From contig WSQC01000044.1 of assembly GCA_013248845.1 (NCBI GenBank), forward strand, positions 744,001 through 808,000: 64,000 nt of DNA. Direction: 5' to 3'. The first letter of the stretch is position 1. Every line of letters begins with the position of its first letter. The notes under the pieces are model-generated. The model was given only the letters and a program-made list of their open reading frames with translations. It ran no database searches and had not been told where the DNA came from. This DNA comes from Passalora sequoiae (lineage: Eukaryota; Ascomycota; Dothideomycetes; Mycosphaerellales; Mycosphaerellaceae). This document shows, piece after piece, positions 1 through 10,631 of the stretch. Made by a program: the position numbers and the translations under genes.

Positions 1-3000
1 GGTCATCGCTTCCAACTTCGGGAACTCCTTGTCTTGGCCTTCAGTTGAGATGTATCCTGGTGATGTGAGGGTATATTTCGAGCAAAGAACAGTTCCGTTA
101 GCATGCTTGAGTCCACTGACAACATCGTGCGATGGCGACGATGATTTGCCAGTACCGAGTTCCAAAACGCGCATCTTTGGGTGGCAATGGCTCAAGCGGC
201 GGATGAAGTTCTGTCGATTCGACGGTTGCACGAATTCGTTTAGATTGGTGCGCAGCTGATCCGAAATGATATAGCTCAGATTCTTGCCCGCCAGCAGCTC
301 GTCCATGCTCATGCAAACACGTTGGATGGCTTGGGCGACAGATGCTGCTTGGGTACCCGTGAGACGAGATACGATTGCGTCCACTCTTGCGAGTATAGTC
401 TCGTCGTCGAGACTCGGGTAGCGAGCAGCCAGAGAACCGACCACTAAGTGCGAGCGTGCCTTAATCCAGTCCAGGTATTTTGCCAAATGTGGCTTGCTAG
501 ATTCCGTCTCGAAGCTGCCGCAGCGTCGCTTTGAGTGGAGCAAGCAAAGTTGCCCCAGCTCATCGAGCAAGTCCAAGACACCTTCGCGGTCTTTTGGTGG
601 CCGAACTAGGTCTTGGAAGCTCATGAACTCAATATCTGGAGCCCATTCGTATCGTGCTGCCGCATGCGTTTCTGCGCCGTTGCTACCAAGCGTGCCATCA
701 GCTAGAGACATCTTGATGCCCGTAGCTTCGATGATTACAGCACCGTTCGAAGTGCATCGACCGCTGCCAACAACGGACTGGTTGCTTGATAGAGTGGCAG
801 ACACGTCCGTCACCATGTTTGCTTCACATCTCCACAGGCTGATCTGCTCCATGCTGACGGGCAACCAAGTCTTCATCTTGCGAGCAAGGCCATGAACTGC
901 AGCAGCACTAAGGATCTGGATGGTTCCGTCTATAACAGTTGGATGGATGTGGTAATTGGCCTCGTCTCCCTGCCTGCCGTTGACTATGTGCCCGATCGCT
1001 CGGTTCGTGTTTCCGGTGGAAGTCTCGACGGCCTCCAAGGTCTGGAAACATGGTCCAAGGTCTAGCCCACCTTTCTGCATTGTTTCATACCACTTCCTGG
1101 CGCTGACTTTTCTAGGCAGAGCTTGAGGGTCGTCAGCGGCTGCAGGTGAACCTTCGATTGCTGAGACTTCGCCGCTACAGTGCTTTATCCACTGATGGCC
1201 ATTGTACGAAGAGACGGTAAAGTCCCACCAAGTACTATTGAGCGAGTTCGTCAGTCGCTGCGGTCGGAACGTGGAGACCATTTCCATAGGCTTGCCCTCT
1301 GTCAGAACAAAGGCTGTGCTAACAACAATATTGCGGATGCTGAAGCCATCCGCAATGCCTGTGATCTGCCTCACAGCTTCACCAGCTAGGCCGATGTATG
1401 CTGCAAAGGGGAAGACAGTGTCTTCTCCCAGCTTGTGATCGCGCACCCAAGGGACGTTCGATAGGTGGAGCAGGTTCCGGAAGACAGGCTCTAGCTCAGA
1501 GCTCTCGGGAGTCTTTCTGCCCAGGAGGTCGTGCAAGGGAAACTTGGGCAGTCTCCATTCCTTTGAGGCACGAGCTTCATACCAGTGGCTCTCCTTGTGA
1601 TCCCAAGGATACCGAGGTAGATCAGGGAGGCATGAGCCGCTCGGGAATAAAGCGGCTAGGTCGATAGAAACGTTGAGCGAGTGAAGCTTCCCGATGGCCG
1701 TGAGGAAAGATGTCATACAGTCTTGCCCACGGTTCAAAGCTGACACATAAGGAGCTGGCGATTGAGCCCGCGAGAAGATCTGCCTCAAAGGTCCGGACAG
1801 AGCTGAATGTGGTCCAACTTCGAGGAAAACAGCGTTCTTGCCAATGTCATGATTGAGGATATCAGTAACAGCCTTGTTGAACCGGACCGGCGATTCCAGG
1901 TTCTTGACCCAGTATTTCGGGCCGAACGATGTCTCAGCACCCACAAGCTTCCCATACACGCTGGAGAAGAAGTGCTTCTGAGGGCTGCTACCGTGCACGC
2001 TGTTGCTCATGGAGGCAAGGTACTCGTCTCCGACTTCGGCCATGTGATGCGAGTGGTAGGCCTTATCAACTTGAAGCAGCCTAGCCAAAACTTCAGGCTT
2101 GGTCTGCTGGATGTCGGCCACGACTGCCTTGACAGCATCTGCATCGCCAGATATCGTAACGCTCTTCGGCGAGTTGTCACAGGCGACTCTGACATTGGGT
2201 ATCAGATGCTTCTCGATGTCTTCCCAGCTCATTCCGATCGCTGCCATCCGACCCTCCTTCTTCTGTCGCATAGCCACAGCTCCTCGAAGATGGGCAGCGA
2301 TGATGGCTTCCTTAGCAGTGAGTGCACCTGAAGCATAAGCGCCTGCGAGCTCGCCGCTGCTATGGCCAACAACAGCATCGGGACTGATACCTACTGCCTT
2401 GAGAGCGTCCACGAGCGCAATCTGAAGTGCCGTGCAAAGCGGCTGGGAAAGCTCCGCCGAAGACAGTCGACTTGTCTTAGTTGGCTTTTTCAACTCTTTC
2501 TCAACCGAATATTCGGCGACCCCTCGCAAGTATTCGTCAAGCTGCCGAATACTGGAGCGGAATACCTCATTCGACTGTAAGAGCGCATTTCCCATCTGCG
2601 GCCATTGTGCACCTTGACCTGTGAAGACCATGACAAGGTTGGGTGGCTTAGCTGAGGGCTTGACGTCCATTACTGGGGAGACGCTTTCGATCGAGCCGTG
2701 TTTCACGATTGCAAAGGCTCTTTGTCGTAGATGCTGCCTCCGTCGTGCTAGTGTGTATGCCAAGTCCGTGGTCATCTCAGGGTTCTTGTCTACCCATGCC
2801 TTGTATTGCTCAATCAGTCGGTCCATTGAGTTCGTGGTATTTGCCGTGAGCAGGAGAAGCTGTGGAGTCTCCGCGATCTCGCCAATCGCTTTTGACACTC
2901 CGTGGCTGGCGGCTGACTCCAGAATTACATGAGCGTTTGCGCCGCCCACCCCAAACGAATTCAGACTGACCCGCTCTTTTCTGTCGTCTGGCCAAGGAGT

Positions 3001-4540
3001 CGGGTCGAGAGGGACTACCAACTTTGCCTCCTCAAAAGGAATGTTTGGGTTTGGAGTGTTGAATTTGATGTTCGGCGGGATTGTGCGATGCTCGAGTGCT
3101 TTCACCATCTTGATTACTGACACAAGACCAGACGCACCCTCTGTATGGCCCAAATTTGGCTTTACGGAGCCGATATACACGCCCTTTTCGCCGAATACAC
3201 GAGCAACAGCCTTCGCTTCTATCGGGTCGCCGATTGGAGTGCCCGTGCCATGACACTCGACCATAGCCGTCTCTCCAAGGTCATTTATGCCAGCCAAGTC
3301 GTACGCTCTTCGCATGAGTGCTTCGTGAGCGTCGGTGCTGGGCTGTGATATTCCAGGAGTCCTCCCGTCCGAGTTATGCGAGGTGGCCCTGATCACGGCT
3401 CGCACGGGATTTCCGTCTCGAATGGCATCCGCCAGAGGCTTAATATAGACCGCGGTGATAGCCTCGCCTCGAGCGTAGCCATTGGCATCAGCGGAAAAGC
3501 TTTTGCTTTCACCGTCCTTGGACAGAACACCCTGTTCTGTCATCTGCAAATCACATATTAGATAATTAACCAGTGATGACATGCTAGGGACCCGTTGGCA
3601 CTCACAGCTGTCGTCATCCCTGGTCCCATAATTAGGTTGACGCCGCCGACCAAGGCAGCCTCGCAGTCCCCACGACCTATGGCAGCACAAGCCTCGTTGA
3701 GCGCGACCAAAGCTGCTGAGCAGCCTGTTCGAATAGTCATGCTGAGCGCCGAAGTCAGTACCGACTGTCAGAGCAAAGGATGAAGCTGTGAAGCACTTGC
3801 CTTGGCCCATTGATATCGAATTCGTACGAAAGACGATTTGAGAGACCAAAATCGCCTACACCAAGAACACGATACAGGCCGTATTGCTGAGGCTCTTTGG
3901 CGCACATCTCGGCCCAGTCTTCTCCAAAGCTTCCAACATAACAGCCAATGGTCTTGCCTCTCCAATCCGTTACACCAGCATCCTCGAAACATTCTCTGCC
4001 AATCTCGAGCATCAACCGTTGTTGAGGATCCACGCGTTCGACCTCAGCCCTTGGTATCGGGAAGAAAGTAGTGTCCAGCGCTCCCAGGTCAACACTATCA
4101 TCGAGGAAGTATCCGTATTCGGTCTTCACTGTCGCAGGTCTGGCAGTGCCTTTGTCGTAGTACGAGGACACATTGTATCTTGACTCAGGAACGCGGATGC
4201 GGCCGTCTTTCTTGGCGCAGATGAAATTCCAAGCTTCCTCTGGTGAGCTCAAGCCGCCTGGGAGACGACACGCCATACCACAAATGGCGATTGGGGCTGG
4301 AGGAATATGAGTTGCCGCTGAGGCCTTGTGGTTCGGAGCATCGCCCGTGCGATGAGGGCCGCTTTGAACACCATGTCTGGTGTGGTTGAGGCGATTGGAT
4401 GTCCCGTTGATGCCGTTGTGAAATGCACGGTCGCCTCCCGTAACATCGTGCTGGGGGCTATTGGCACCATGACCGTCGACGCCGTGAGTACTGCTTTCAC
4501 CTTGTACTTGGCCTGCCAAGCTCGCGTCGTCGATGGCCAT
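1..4540 (-). CDS. Highly reducing polyketide synthase, N-terminal 1473 residues (3' end beyond window)
   Basis: Iterative type I PKS that would build the reduced carbon chain of the cluster product. Three exons on the minus strand: 4540-3801, 3741-3606 and 3543-1. The first intron is GC-AG, the second GT-AG. Domain order seen: an ~80-residue His/Gly-rich N-terminal extension; KS with Cys254 in a TGCSAAL motif, His390 in CHGTGT and His425 in NLGHTEG; AT with GQGAQ and Ser687 in GHSSGE; DH with His995 in WVRDHKLG and Asp1164 in HPTVIDG; then the start of a C-methyltransferase with the SAM motif LELGTG near residue 1419. KS-AT-DH-cMT is the order of highly reducing fungal PKSs; ER, KR and ACP are expected further left but cannot be seen. 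The KS motif is slightly unusual (commonly TACSSSL). Its gene neighbours point to release by an oxoamine synthase rather than a thioesterase. The start ATG at 4540 precedes the KS without an in-frame alternative that I prefer. Confidence 0.95.
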
Positions 4541-4627
4541 CTGTTCAGCAGGATTTATGGGTATATGCTGCGAAAAAGGAAATATTAAAAGAGACCAGCC
4601 CCAGGTGGAGAGACGAAGGTAGCTGAG

Positions 4628-4673
4628 ATTGGCGTCTCACTCGAGCCCGAGGGCATGGTGGATGCCTATATAT
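4628..4673 (-). promoter_or_regulatory. Candidate core promoter of the PKS (TATA-like and CCAAT-like boxes)
   Basis: A TATATAT stretch lies at 4667-4673, about 130 nt upstream of the PKS start codon. A CCAAT pentamer on the minus strand lies at 4628-4632. The order is unusual, because CCAAT is downstream of the TATA-like element on the minus strand. Only the TATA-like element is a reasonable promoter part. This is inference from position alone. Confidence 0.25.
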
Positions 4674-5920
4674 CAAGTGCCGCTGGTTTTTCAGTCACGC
4701 ATTATTGACTGCGCTTCCAGGACGCGTATACATCGAGCCCTCTACAGATGCTAGTTCGAGTTCCTGACAGTAGCAAAGGATAGGCTGGCCAGCCCGAGCC
4801 CGAGCCGGTGCGTTGGCCATATCGGTATCACTAGAGGTGTTCGACTGTGAAGCCCTTGGTCTCAGCCTGTATGGCCAACGTTGATATGGGAATAGACTTG
4901 GCCGCGTGGTGACGATCACATGTAGCATAGGTAGGATCGTCAAGCACAGCAAACATACGATACGAAGGTCAAGTTAGTATACATCGATCTCGATGCCTAC
5001 GTCTCCGAATCTGATAGTATGATATACCGCAGGGACAGCCCCTGGCGGTCAACATAGCTGCTAAGACCCTCGAGAAGCTGGAATGATGCGTACCCAAGTC
5101 GAACATCAGCGCTGAGTTACAACATGCCCGGACATTTCCGACATTCGACTCATCCTGCACGTTTGTATTGGATCTGCTGGCGTACTTTGGGCTGCATGCA
5201 TGGGTTGCTGTCTTTAGAACATGCGTGACCACAAGACTCGGACGTCTGTAGACACAACTTGCCGAGTGATTTGGCGTTGCGCGGAGGACCATCTACTGCC
5301 GTCCGTCCACACCCTCCACTAGTAGCGTGGGCGATGGAAATACCTGATGATGCCACTCTCCAAGAACGGCTCGTACCGACTTGTATCGTCGAAAGTGGCG
5401 TCATACGAGAGCGAGAGTGGGATCTCGGGATCGCTTGTTCACAGGGCGCGGCTATGCAGAATCTTCACGCGTCAGACAGTTGTTTCTTAGAGCTAGCTCC
5501 CGCTCATCGACCAGTCTCAGCTTAGTCTGCCCTACCGCGTCTGTAAGCATGGGAGTAGTAGTCATGGTAGGGTGTTTCACTGTGCAATCAGTACAATTCC
5601 GATGCTTCCAGACGCTGATCACAAGACGCTGCAGGGTTTGGCCCAGCCCTAAGCGCTACAATGCCGTTCCAACCAGCATACTCGGGTAGAGGACAACCCT
5701 TCGACATGTCTCTATGTGTCGAGATCCATCCGCGAGTGTTGAAAGGCTAGGGTCAGGCTCGCGATGTAGCACAGGGTGATGGTGTCACCTCGCGACTGAC
5801 GTACCCCGGCGGGATGGGCCCAGATAAGGCTCACTAGTGTCGAGTCTATCTATTGTTGTGAATCATGTGACCTGGCCAACTGGACAGCTAGTTTAGACTG
5901 ATTAGTCAGTCCTTAGCATT

Positions 5921-6003
5921 TATATAGGGTATATTAACCTATTTTAGTAGCTAGTTAGTTTAATCTACTATATAGTTTAAAGGGTACTAATCTACCCTAT
6001 ATA
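5921..6003. repeat. Inverted repeat in an AT-rich island
   Basis: The 11-mer TATATAGGGTA at 5921-5931 is exactly complementary to TACCCTATATA at 5993-6003, with about 60 nt between the arms. The surrounding ~190 bp (5870-6065) is far richer in A and T than the rest of the window. This looks like the relic of a small inverted-repeat element or an RIP-mutated repeat. It sits in the promoter region of the biosynthetic cluster. Confidence 0.5.
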
Positions 6004-6352
6004 GCTTTGTTGATTAGCTATATACATTATATACATCGTTCTATATCTATAACCTACAATGTCTATTAGCCCTACGACTTTAAAGGTTGGCCTTTTAGCA
6101 GGTTGTTACGCGACGGCCGCGTGCTTGACGACAGGCTAGAGACCCGACACGAATGTACACTTTGCTTTATGATCTACCCTTGGTCTCACTAATTGTTTTG
6201 CCTGTCTTTTGGTCGGACCACCACTCCCTCAGAGGCTTGTGCCTCAGGCATGACTGCAGATCCTAGATAGAGTTCATCAACTGGCGCGCAGCCACGTGGC
6301 AGCCCGAACCTTGGAAACACGATCCGATCGACAACCAACAGCATCACATGAG

Positions 6353-8050
6353 ATGTCCTTTACGCTCATGAGGATCGCAGAAAACACGCAATGTGTCGTC
6401 GATGGAGCCATCGACACCTTCAATTCCCTGCCTGGCTCTGCAGTTGTTGTTCGCTACGTGAAATCCTCCTACCAAAATGACCCGATTCGCAGTGTTTTCG
6501 AGCTGCTTCTGTTCCTGTTCGCCGTACGGTACCTCCTAGCCCCGACGTACAGCCCAAAGAAGAAGAGCAATAATCATGAGGTCCTCACCGAGGAAGAGAT
6601 TGACGAGCTGGTCGAAGAATGGGCGCCAGAACCACTCGTGGGCGATGTGTCCAAGCTGCGCCAGCTTGACGAAAAGCCACCAGTCCTGCATCGCGAGGCA
6701 CCGTTAGCGCCAAGGACGAAGCTTCGCGACGACAAGACAGTCACCAATCTCGCCAGTTACAACCATCACAACCTTTCTCGAGACCCCGACCTCATACAAT
6801 GTGCTGCTGAAACCATGCGAACGTATGGTGTCGGACCTTGCTCGGCTCCAGGGTTCTACGGTACCTTCGACGTGCATCTGCAGCTTGAGCGAGATATTGC
6901 AGCGCACTTTGGCACAGAGAACACGATCATCTACTCGCAGAGCTTTTCCACCATCAGCAGCGTCATTTCGGCCTTTTGCAAGCGCGGTGATATTATCGTC
7001 GCCGATAGGGCTGTCAACTTCGCCATCCGGAAAGGGATTCAAGCCTCGAGAGCGATCGTGCGATGGTTCGAACACAACGATATGGAAGATCTGGAGCGTG
7101 TCCTTTCTAGATTGGTACAGGAGCGCAGACCACTCACGCGCCGTTTTATCATCGCCGAAGGACTCTACGAGTGCGTCGGTGATATGGTCAACTTGCCCAC
7201 TCTTCTCGAGATGAAGAGCAAGTATAAGTTCCGCATTCTCTTGGATGAGACGTGAGTAGCTCTCCTGCCACTATGCCAATATCAGATGCTCACTATTGTC
7301 GTGCGTTTAGGTGGTCATACGGCGTTCTTGGCCGGACGGGCCGCGGAGTCACGGAGCATCAGAACGTAGACGCTGCGAACGTCGATATAATCGTTGGTAG
7401 CCTAGCCGGATGCATATCAAGCGGTGGTGGCTTCTGTACAGGGTCTGCGAGCATGGTCGAACATCAGCGCCTAAACGCGCCAGCCGTAACGTTCTCAGCA
7501 TCGCTGCCAGCATTCCTGGTAACTACCGCCTCGAGAGTTATTGCCCGCCTGCAGACCGAAGAGGGTCCGGCAATATTGAAGAAGCTACAAGATAACGTCA
7601 GCTTCCTGCGCGCTCAATTGGAACGCAGCGATTGGGTACGATGTACCAGTGCGCCAGAGAATCCAGTACTCTTATTGGTGCTGAAGGATCATCACGTTCA
7701 AGATCGCTGCCTTTCACGTTTAGATCAGGAGTTCTTGTTGCAGGAATGCGTGGATGAAGCAAGTATACCTGTTCGAAGGAATGACTGTTCGCATTTTACT
7801 GACTGAAATGTAGTGCCTCATCAACCATGGCATTATCATCACTCGTCTCAAGTCCATGCCGTACATGGACGGCTTGTCGGTACGTGATCTCGAAAAGGAG
7901 TGGCAGCCACAGCCAGCTCTCAAAATTTGCGCGACATCTGGCTTGACGAAGAAAGAGACTGAGAAGGCAGGCGCTGCGATAAGGCATGCCATCACCGCAA
8001 TTATGAAAAGGAGTAGATGGCAACGGGGACGGGCAAGGGAGACGCGGTAA
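6353..8050 (+). CDS. LCB1-like serine palmitoyltransferase subunit, located in the PKS cluster
   Basis: Three exons, 6353-7251, 7311-7758 and 7814-8050, give 527 residues; the second intron is GC-AG. The protein follows fungal LCB1 along its whole length: an N-terminal membrane segment after a short leader, EEIDELVEEW, YGVGPC-PGFYGT around the cysteine conserved in LCB1, FEHNDMEDLE, DETWSYGVLGRTGRGVTEH and a C-terminal LTKKETEKAG segment. At the place of the PLP-binding lysine of LCB2 (TFTKSFG) it has SLAGCIS, so it should be non-catalytic, as normal LCB1 is. In serine palmitoyltransferase LCB1 supports LCB2 in the ER membrane. Here it lies between a PKS and a ketosphinganine-reductase-like gene. 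It may be a dedicated subunit, a self-resistance copy, or the only LCB1 of this genome. The start is the first ATG in frame; upstream codons are not conserved. Confidence 0.9.
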
Positions 8051-8397
8051 AAATGATACTGCCGCGTGCTCTTTCGACTCCAGGACGAGAGCCTATGTCA
8101 CTCGCATAAAGCAAGCCAGTTTCATATATATTCGGGAACTGCTGATATAGAGATAAATCAATGGGGTTCCTTCAGCGAGTCTTCTTGCGAAGGGCAATTA
8201 CAACTGACGTCGGTGATGTTGAAAGGGCTTCCAGACAAACGCCAATCGCTTGGAAAGACCGGGATCTTCACGTTTCGATGATGTGTGGAGGACAGAAGAG
8301 AACATGAACCTATATTGATTCTCGGACATGTCTTCCATGTAGATGTTTATGCCAAGACACTAGCCACCAGCCGAGGCTTATATAAGCTACCAAATTG
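8051..8397. other. Convergent 3' intergenic region
   Basis: These 347 nt lie between the stop of the LCB1-like gene and the stop of the SDR gene on the other strand. They should hold both 3' untranslated regions. I see no gene or repeat in them. Confidence 0.6.
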
Positions 8398-9707
8398 TCA
8401 CCTGGACTTCCTTGACGCGTCACTATCCTCCAATATCATTCTCTTCCATTTCCATCTCAGGTACGGCCACACAAACCATCCAATCACGACGGAGAACAAG
8501 GAGTCCATGATGCCCCAGCCTCGTTTCGGCGATGGGCCTGTCATGGCGGTGAATAAGGCTGAGGCGGCTTGCGAGTCCTCGCAGATCACGAAATCCCCGC
8601 GGTCAACTGCTGCAAGAATGAGGGAAGCTACCTTCTCTGACGATGGGAACTTCGCTTCTAGTTCTTGCATAGGTCTGTCTACACCTTGAATGCGTTTCGT
8701 GAGCAGCGTCTTTGTATTTTGCTCCTCCCTGAACCCTGGAGATACGAAGTCGGCTTTCATGAGAAATTCGTTAGCTGTCATTTCCCGCTGGATTACGAGA
8801 TCAATCTTCAAGCCTTACATGGAAAGGCGCAATGGATGGAGTAGTGTGATTGAGGACAGCATAGTTGCAGGACCTCCAATCGCAGCGTGTCCGCCAGTGC
8901 ACGTTGAGCACACTTGGCAGCTAAAGCAAAACACACACTGTCAGCTATCACACTCCCAAGCGTCGAAACTTATGCAAAAGGCTTACGGGAGTAAGCCACA
9001 GAGCCTGGCACGCAGGCGAACGCTGCAGCGCTACTGACGAACAGGATCTTGCGCTGCTTTGGACCGCGTCTCCTGTCAGCATTCGGGTCGCGGTCGTCCT
9101 GAACCCAGATGTCGAGCATTGACTTAGCAGCGAACGCCGAGGAGAAGTAATTGTTCCCCATGCAGCTGGCGATCGCGGTGGAGGGAATGTCAACGAAAAA
9201 ACCATTCTCCAAATAGTTGCCACCAGCAGTACAATATAGCAGGTCAGCGATGCGGTGTTGCGCTCGAAATGCTTCGTCAACCTGAAGATATTCTTGTCAG
9301 ACTTGCAATCACCTTCGCTCGGGTCTTACATTGGGATATGGACCTGAGCTGCTTGTGCCATGTCAATGGCTACTGCGTTTATTTCTTGCTCCGCGCTTGA
9401 GCATGCTGCGGATATCTCGCGCTTGGCCTCTTCCAGCGGTCCTGGTCGACGAGCGAAGATGGTGACATGAGCACCTTTTCCGCAGTCATTAGCGACTCTT
9501 TGACAGTCTGAAAGCTGCTGAATGGGACCACGCCACTTACCTCTGGCAGCTACCTCTTTCGCTATGGCCTTTCCGAGTCCGCCGGAGCCTCCAGTCACCC
9601 AGGCTGTCTGGCCACTGCGTCAGCTTGCAACCAAACAGAAGAATATCTCCTTTGCTTCGCTCAGCTGAGTGCCTTACTTTGCCCAACAAGTCCTTCGATT
9701 GCTTCAT
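8398..9707 (-). CDS. 3-ketodihydrosphingosine-reductase-like short-chain dehydrogenase (KDSR/Tsc10 family)
   Basis: Six exons on the minus strand (9707-9678, 9607-9541, 9474-9344, 9281-8987, 8920-8819, 8753-8398) give 326 residues, in frame throughout. Seen: the Rossmann motif TGGSGGLG near residue 15, FARR after beta-2, LLYCTAGGN, VSSAAAF with the catalytic serine, Y173-S-P-A-K177 and VSPGF, plus a C-terminal hydrophobic segment ending in a basic tail, as in KDSR/Tsc10. The family reduces the 3-keto group of 3-ketosphinganine with NADPH at the ER. Beside an oxoamine synthase it would reduce the ketone formed on chain release, like Fum13 or SphF in known clusters. Two splice choices are uncertain: the third donor (GTCCAT) is weak, and the last acceptor could lie 21 nt upstream. 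The second intron (66 nt) has no in-frame stop and could be retained. Confidence 0.88.
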
Positions 9708-10631
9708 ACCTCCGATGTTCCGATTCTCAGTGCTTCTCCTCAGGCAAATATACGACACCAGGCCTCAGGTCCGACACCAAATGTCTTTCCCGTAGGCGCA
9801 GCTGGTTTCATAGAGGCGCACGAGGGAGCAGAAGGACTACCGATATGTAGCCGCCAAAGGGGAGCCTGCAGAAGCTGGACTTGACTATCGTGTGGCGGCT
9901 AATCATGCCTCTCCGATTCACCTTCGGTGGTATACGAGGTGGCTCTAGATTACAACGCTTGAGCAGCAGCTGATGATCACGCTCATGCTGAAGCTGCCTA
10001 GGGGATCACCTGGTGCTTGAGCACCATCGGACCATACATCGTCATCCTGGAAAGCCTAGCCGTATCTTGGTATCCATAAGTGAAAAACCTCGTGGATCAC
10101 TGGGTCATGCGTGGAAGAAGCTGATGGTGGCACTGTTCCTGCTATGAATGCATAGCTCTCAATTGGTGAAGTTGTACAAGTCTGTCTCTCGTGATCGGCG
10201 GAGGGGTTGTTGATGTGGGCCCATGTTAGTATAAACCCTGGATGCTGATCGGGTCGCGTCGCGTCGGGGGCAGAAATGTCTGTCGATACCAGGATGAAAC
10301 TATAGTCTCAGAGCGATGGTGCCACCTGGATCGTCGCGGCCGATCGGTGTTAGGAAGTAGGGAATAGCACGGCACAGGCACACCCACCTCGAAACCGTCT
10401 GACCGGGAAGTGCATTGGAACTTTGTGATACGAGATTTGTGGTGGAACCAATGGATGCCATAGACGCGTAAGAGCTTCACGTACGCGCGCATGTGAAAGT
10501 GATATCGTTCTGGTAAATTGCTCGTGCCGTCCTTGACCTCTCGTGCTTCGTTCTCAAGTTACAACCTGCTAATCCACTTTCCATCACCAAGACATCTTCT
10601 TCATTCTTCTCACGAGAGAACGACACCAATC
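9708..10631. other. Divergent intergenic region between SDR and oxoamine synthase
   Basis: About 0.9 kb between two divergent genes, presumably holding both promoters. No coding exon is convincing. The stretch just before the oxoamine synthase start (10560-10631) is pyrimidine-rich and free of stops, which fits a 5' untranslated leader. Confidence 0.5.

Larger units (their letters stand above)
4541..6352. other. Divergent intergenic region between PKS and LCB1-like gene
   Basis: About 1.8 kb separate the two divergently transcribed genes, so it should hold both promoters. I see no convincing coding exon. The part around 5870-6065 is strongly AT-rich and holds an inverted repeat (listed separately). 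No clear binding site for a cluster-specific zinc-cluster regulator could be picked by eye. Confidence 0.6.

Noticed and set aside
6296..6352. Upstream extension of the LCB1-like gene to a GTG codon
   Set aside because: Not an ATG; the first in-frame ATG at 6353 gives an LCB1-like N-terminus.
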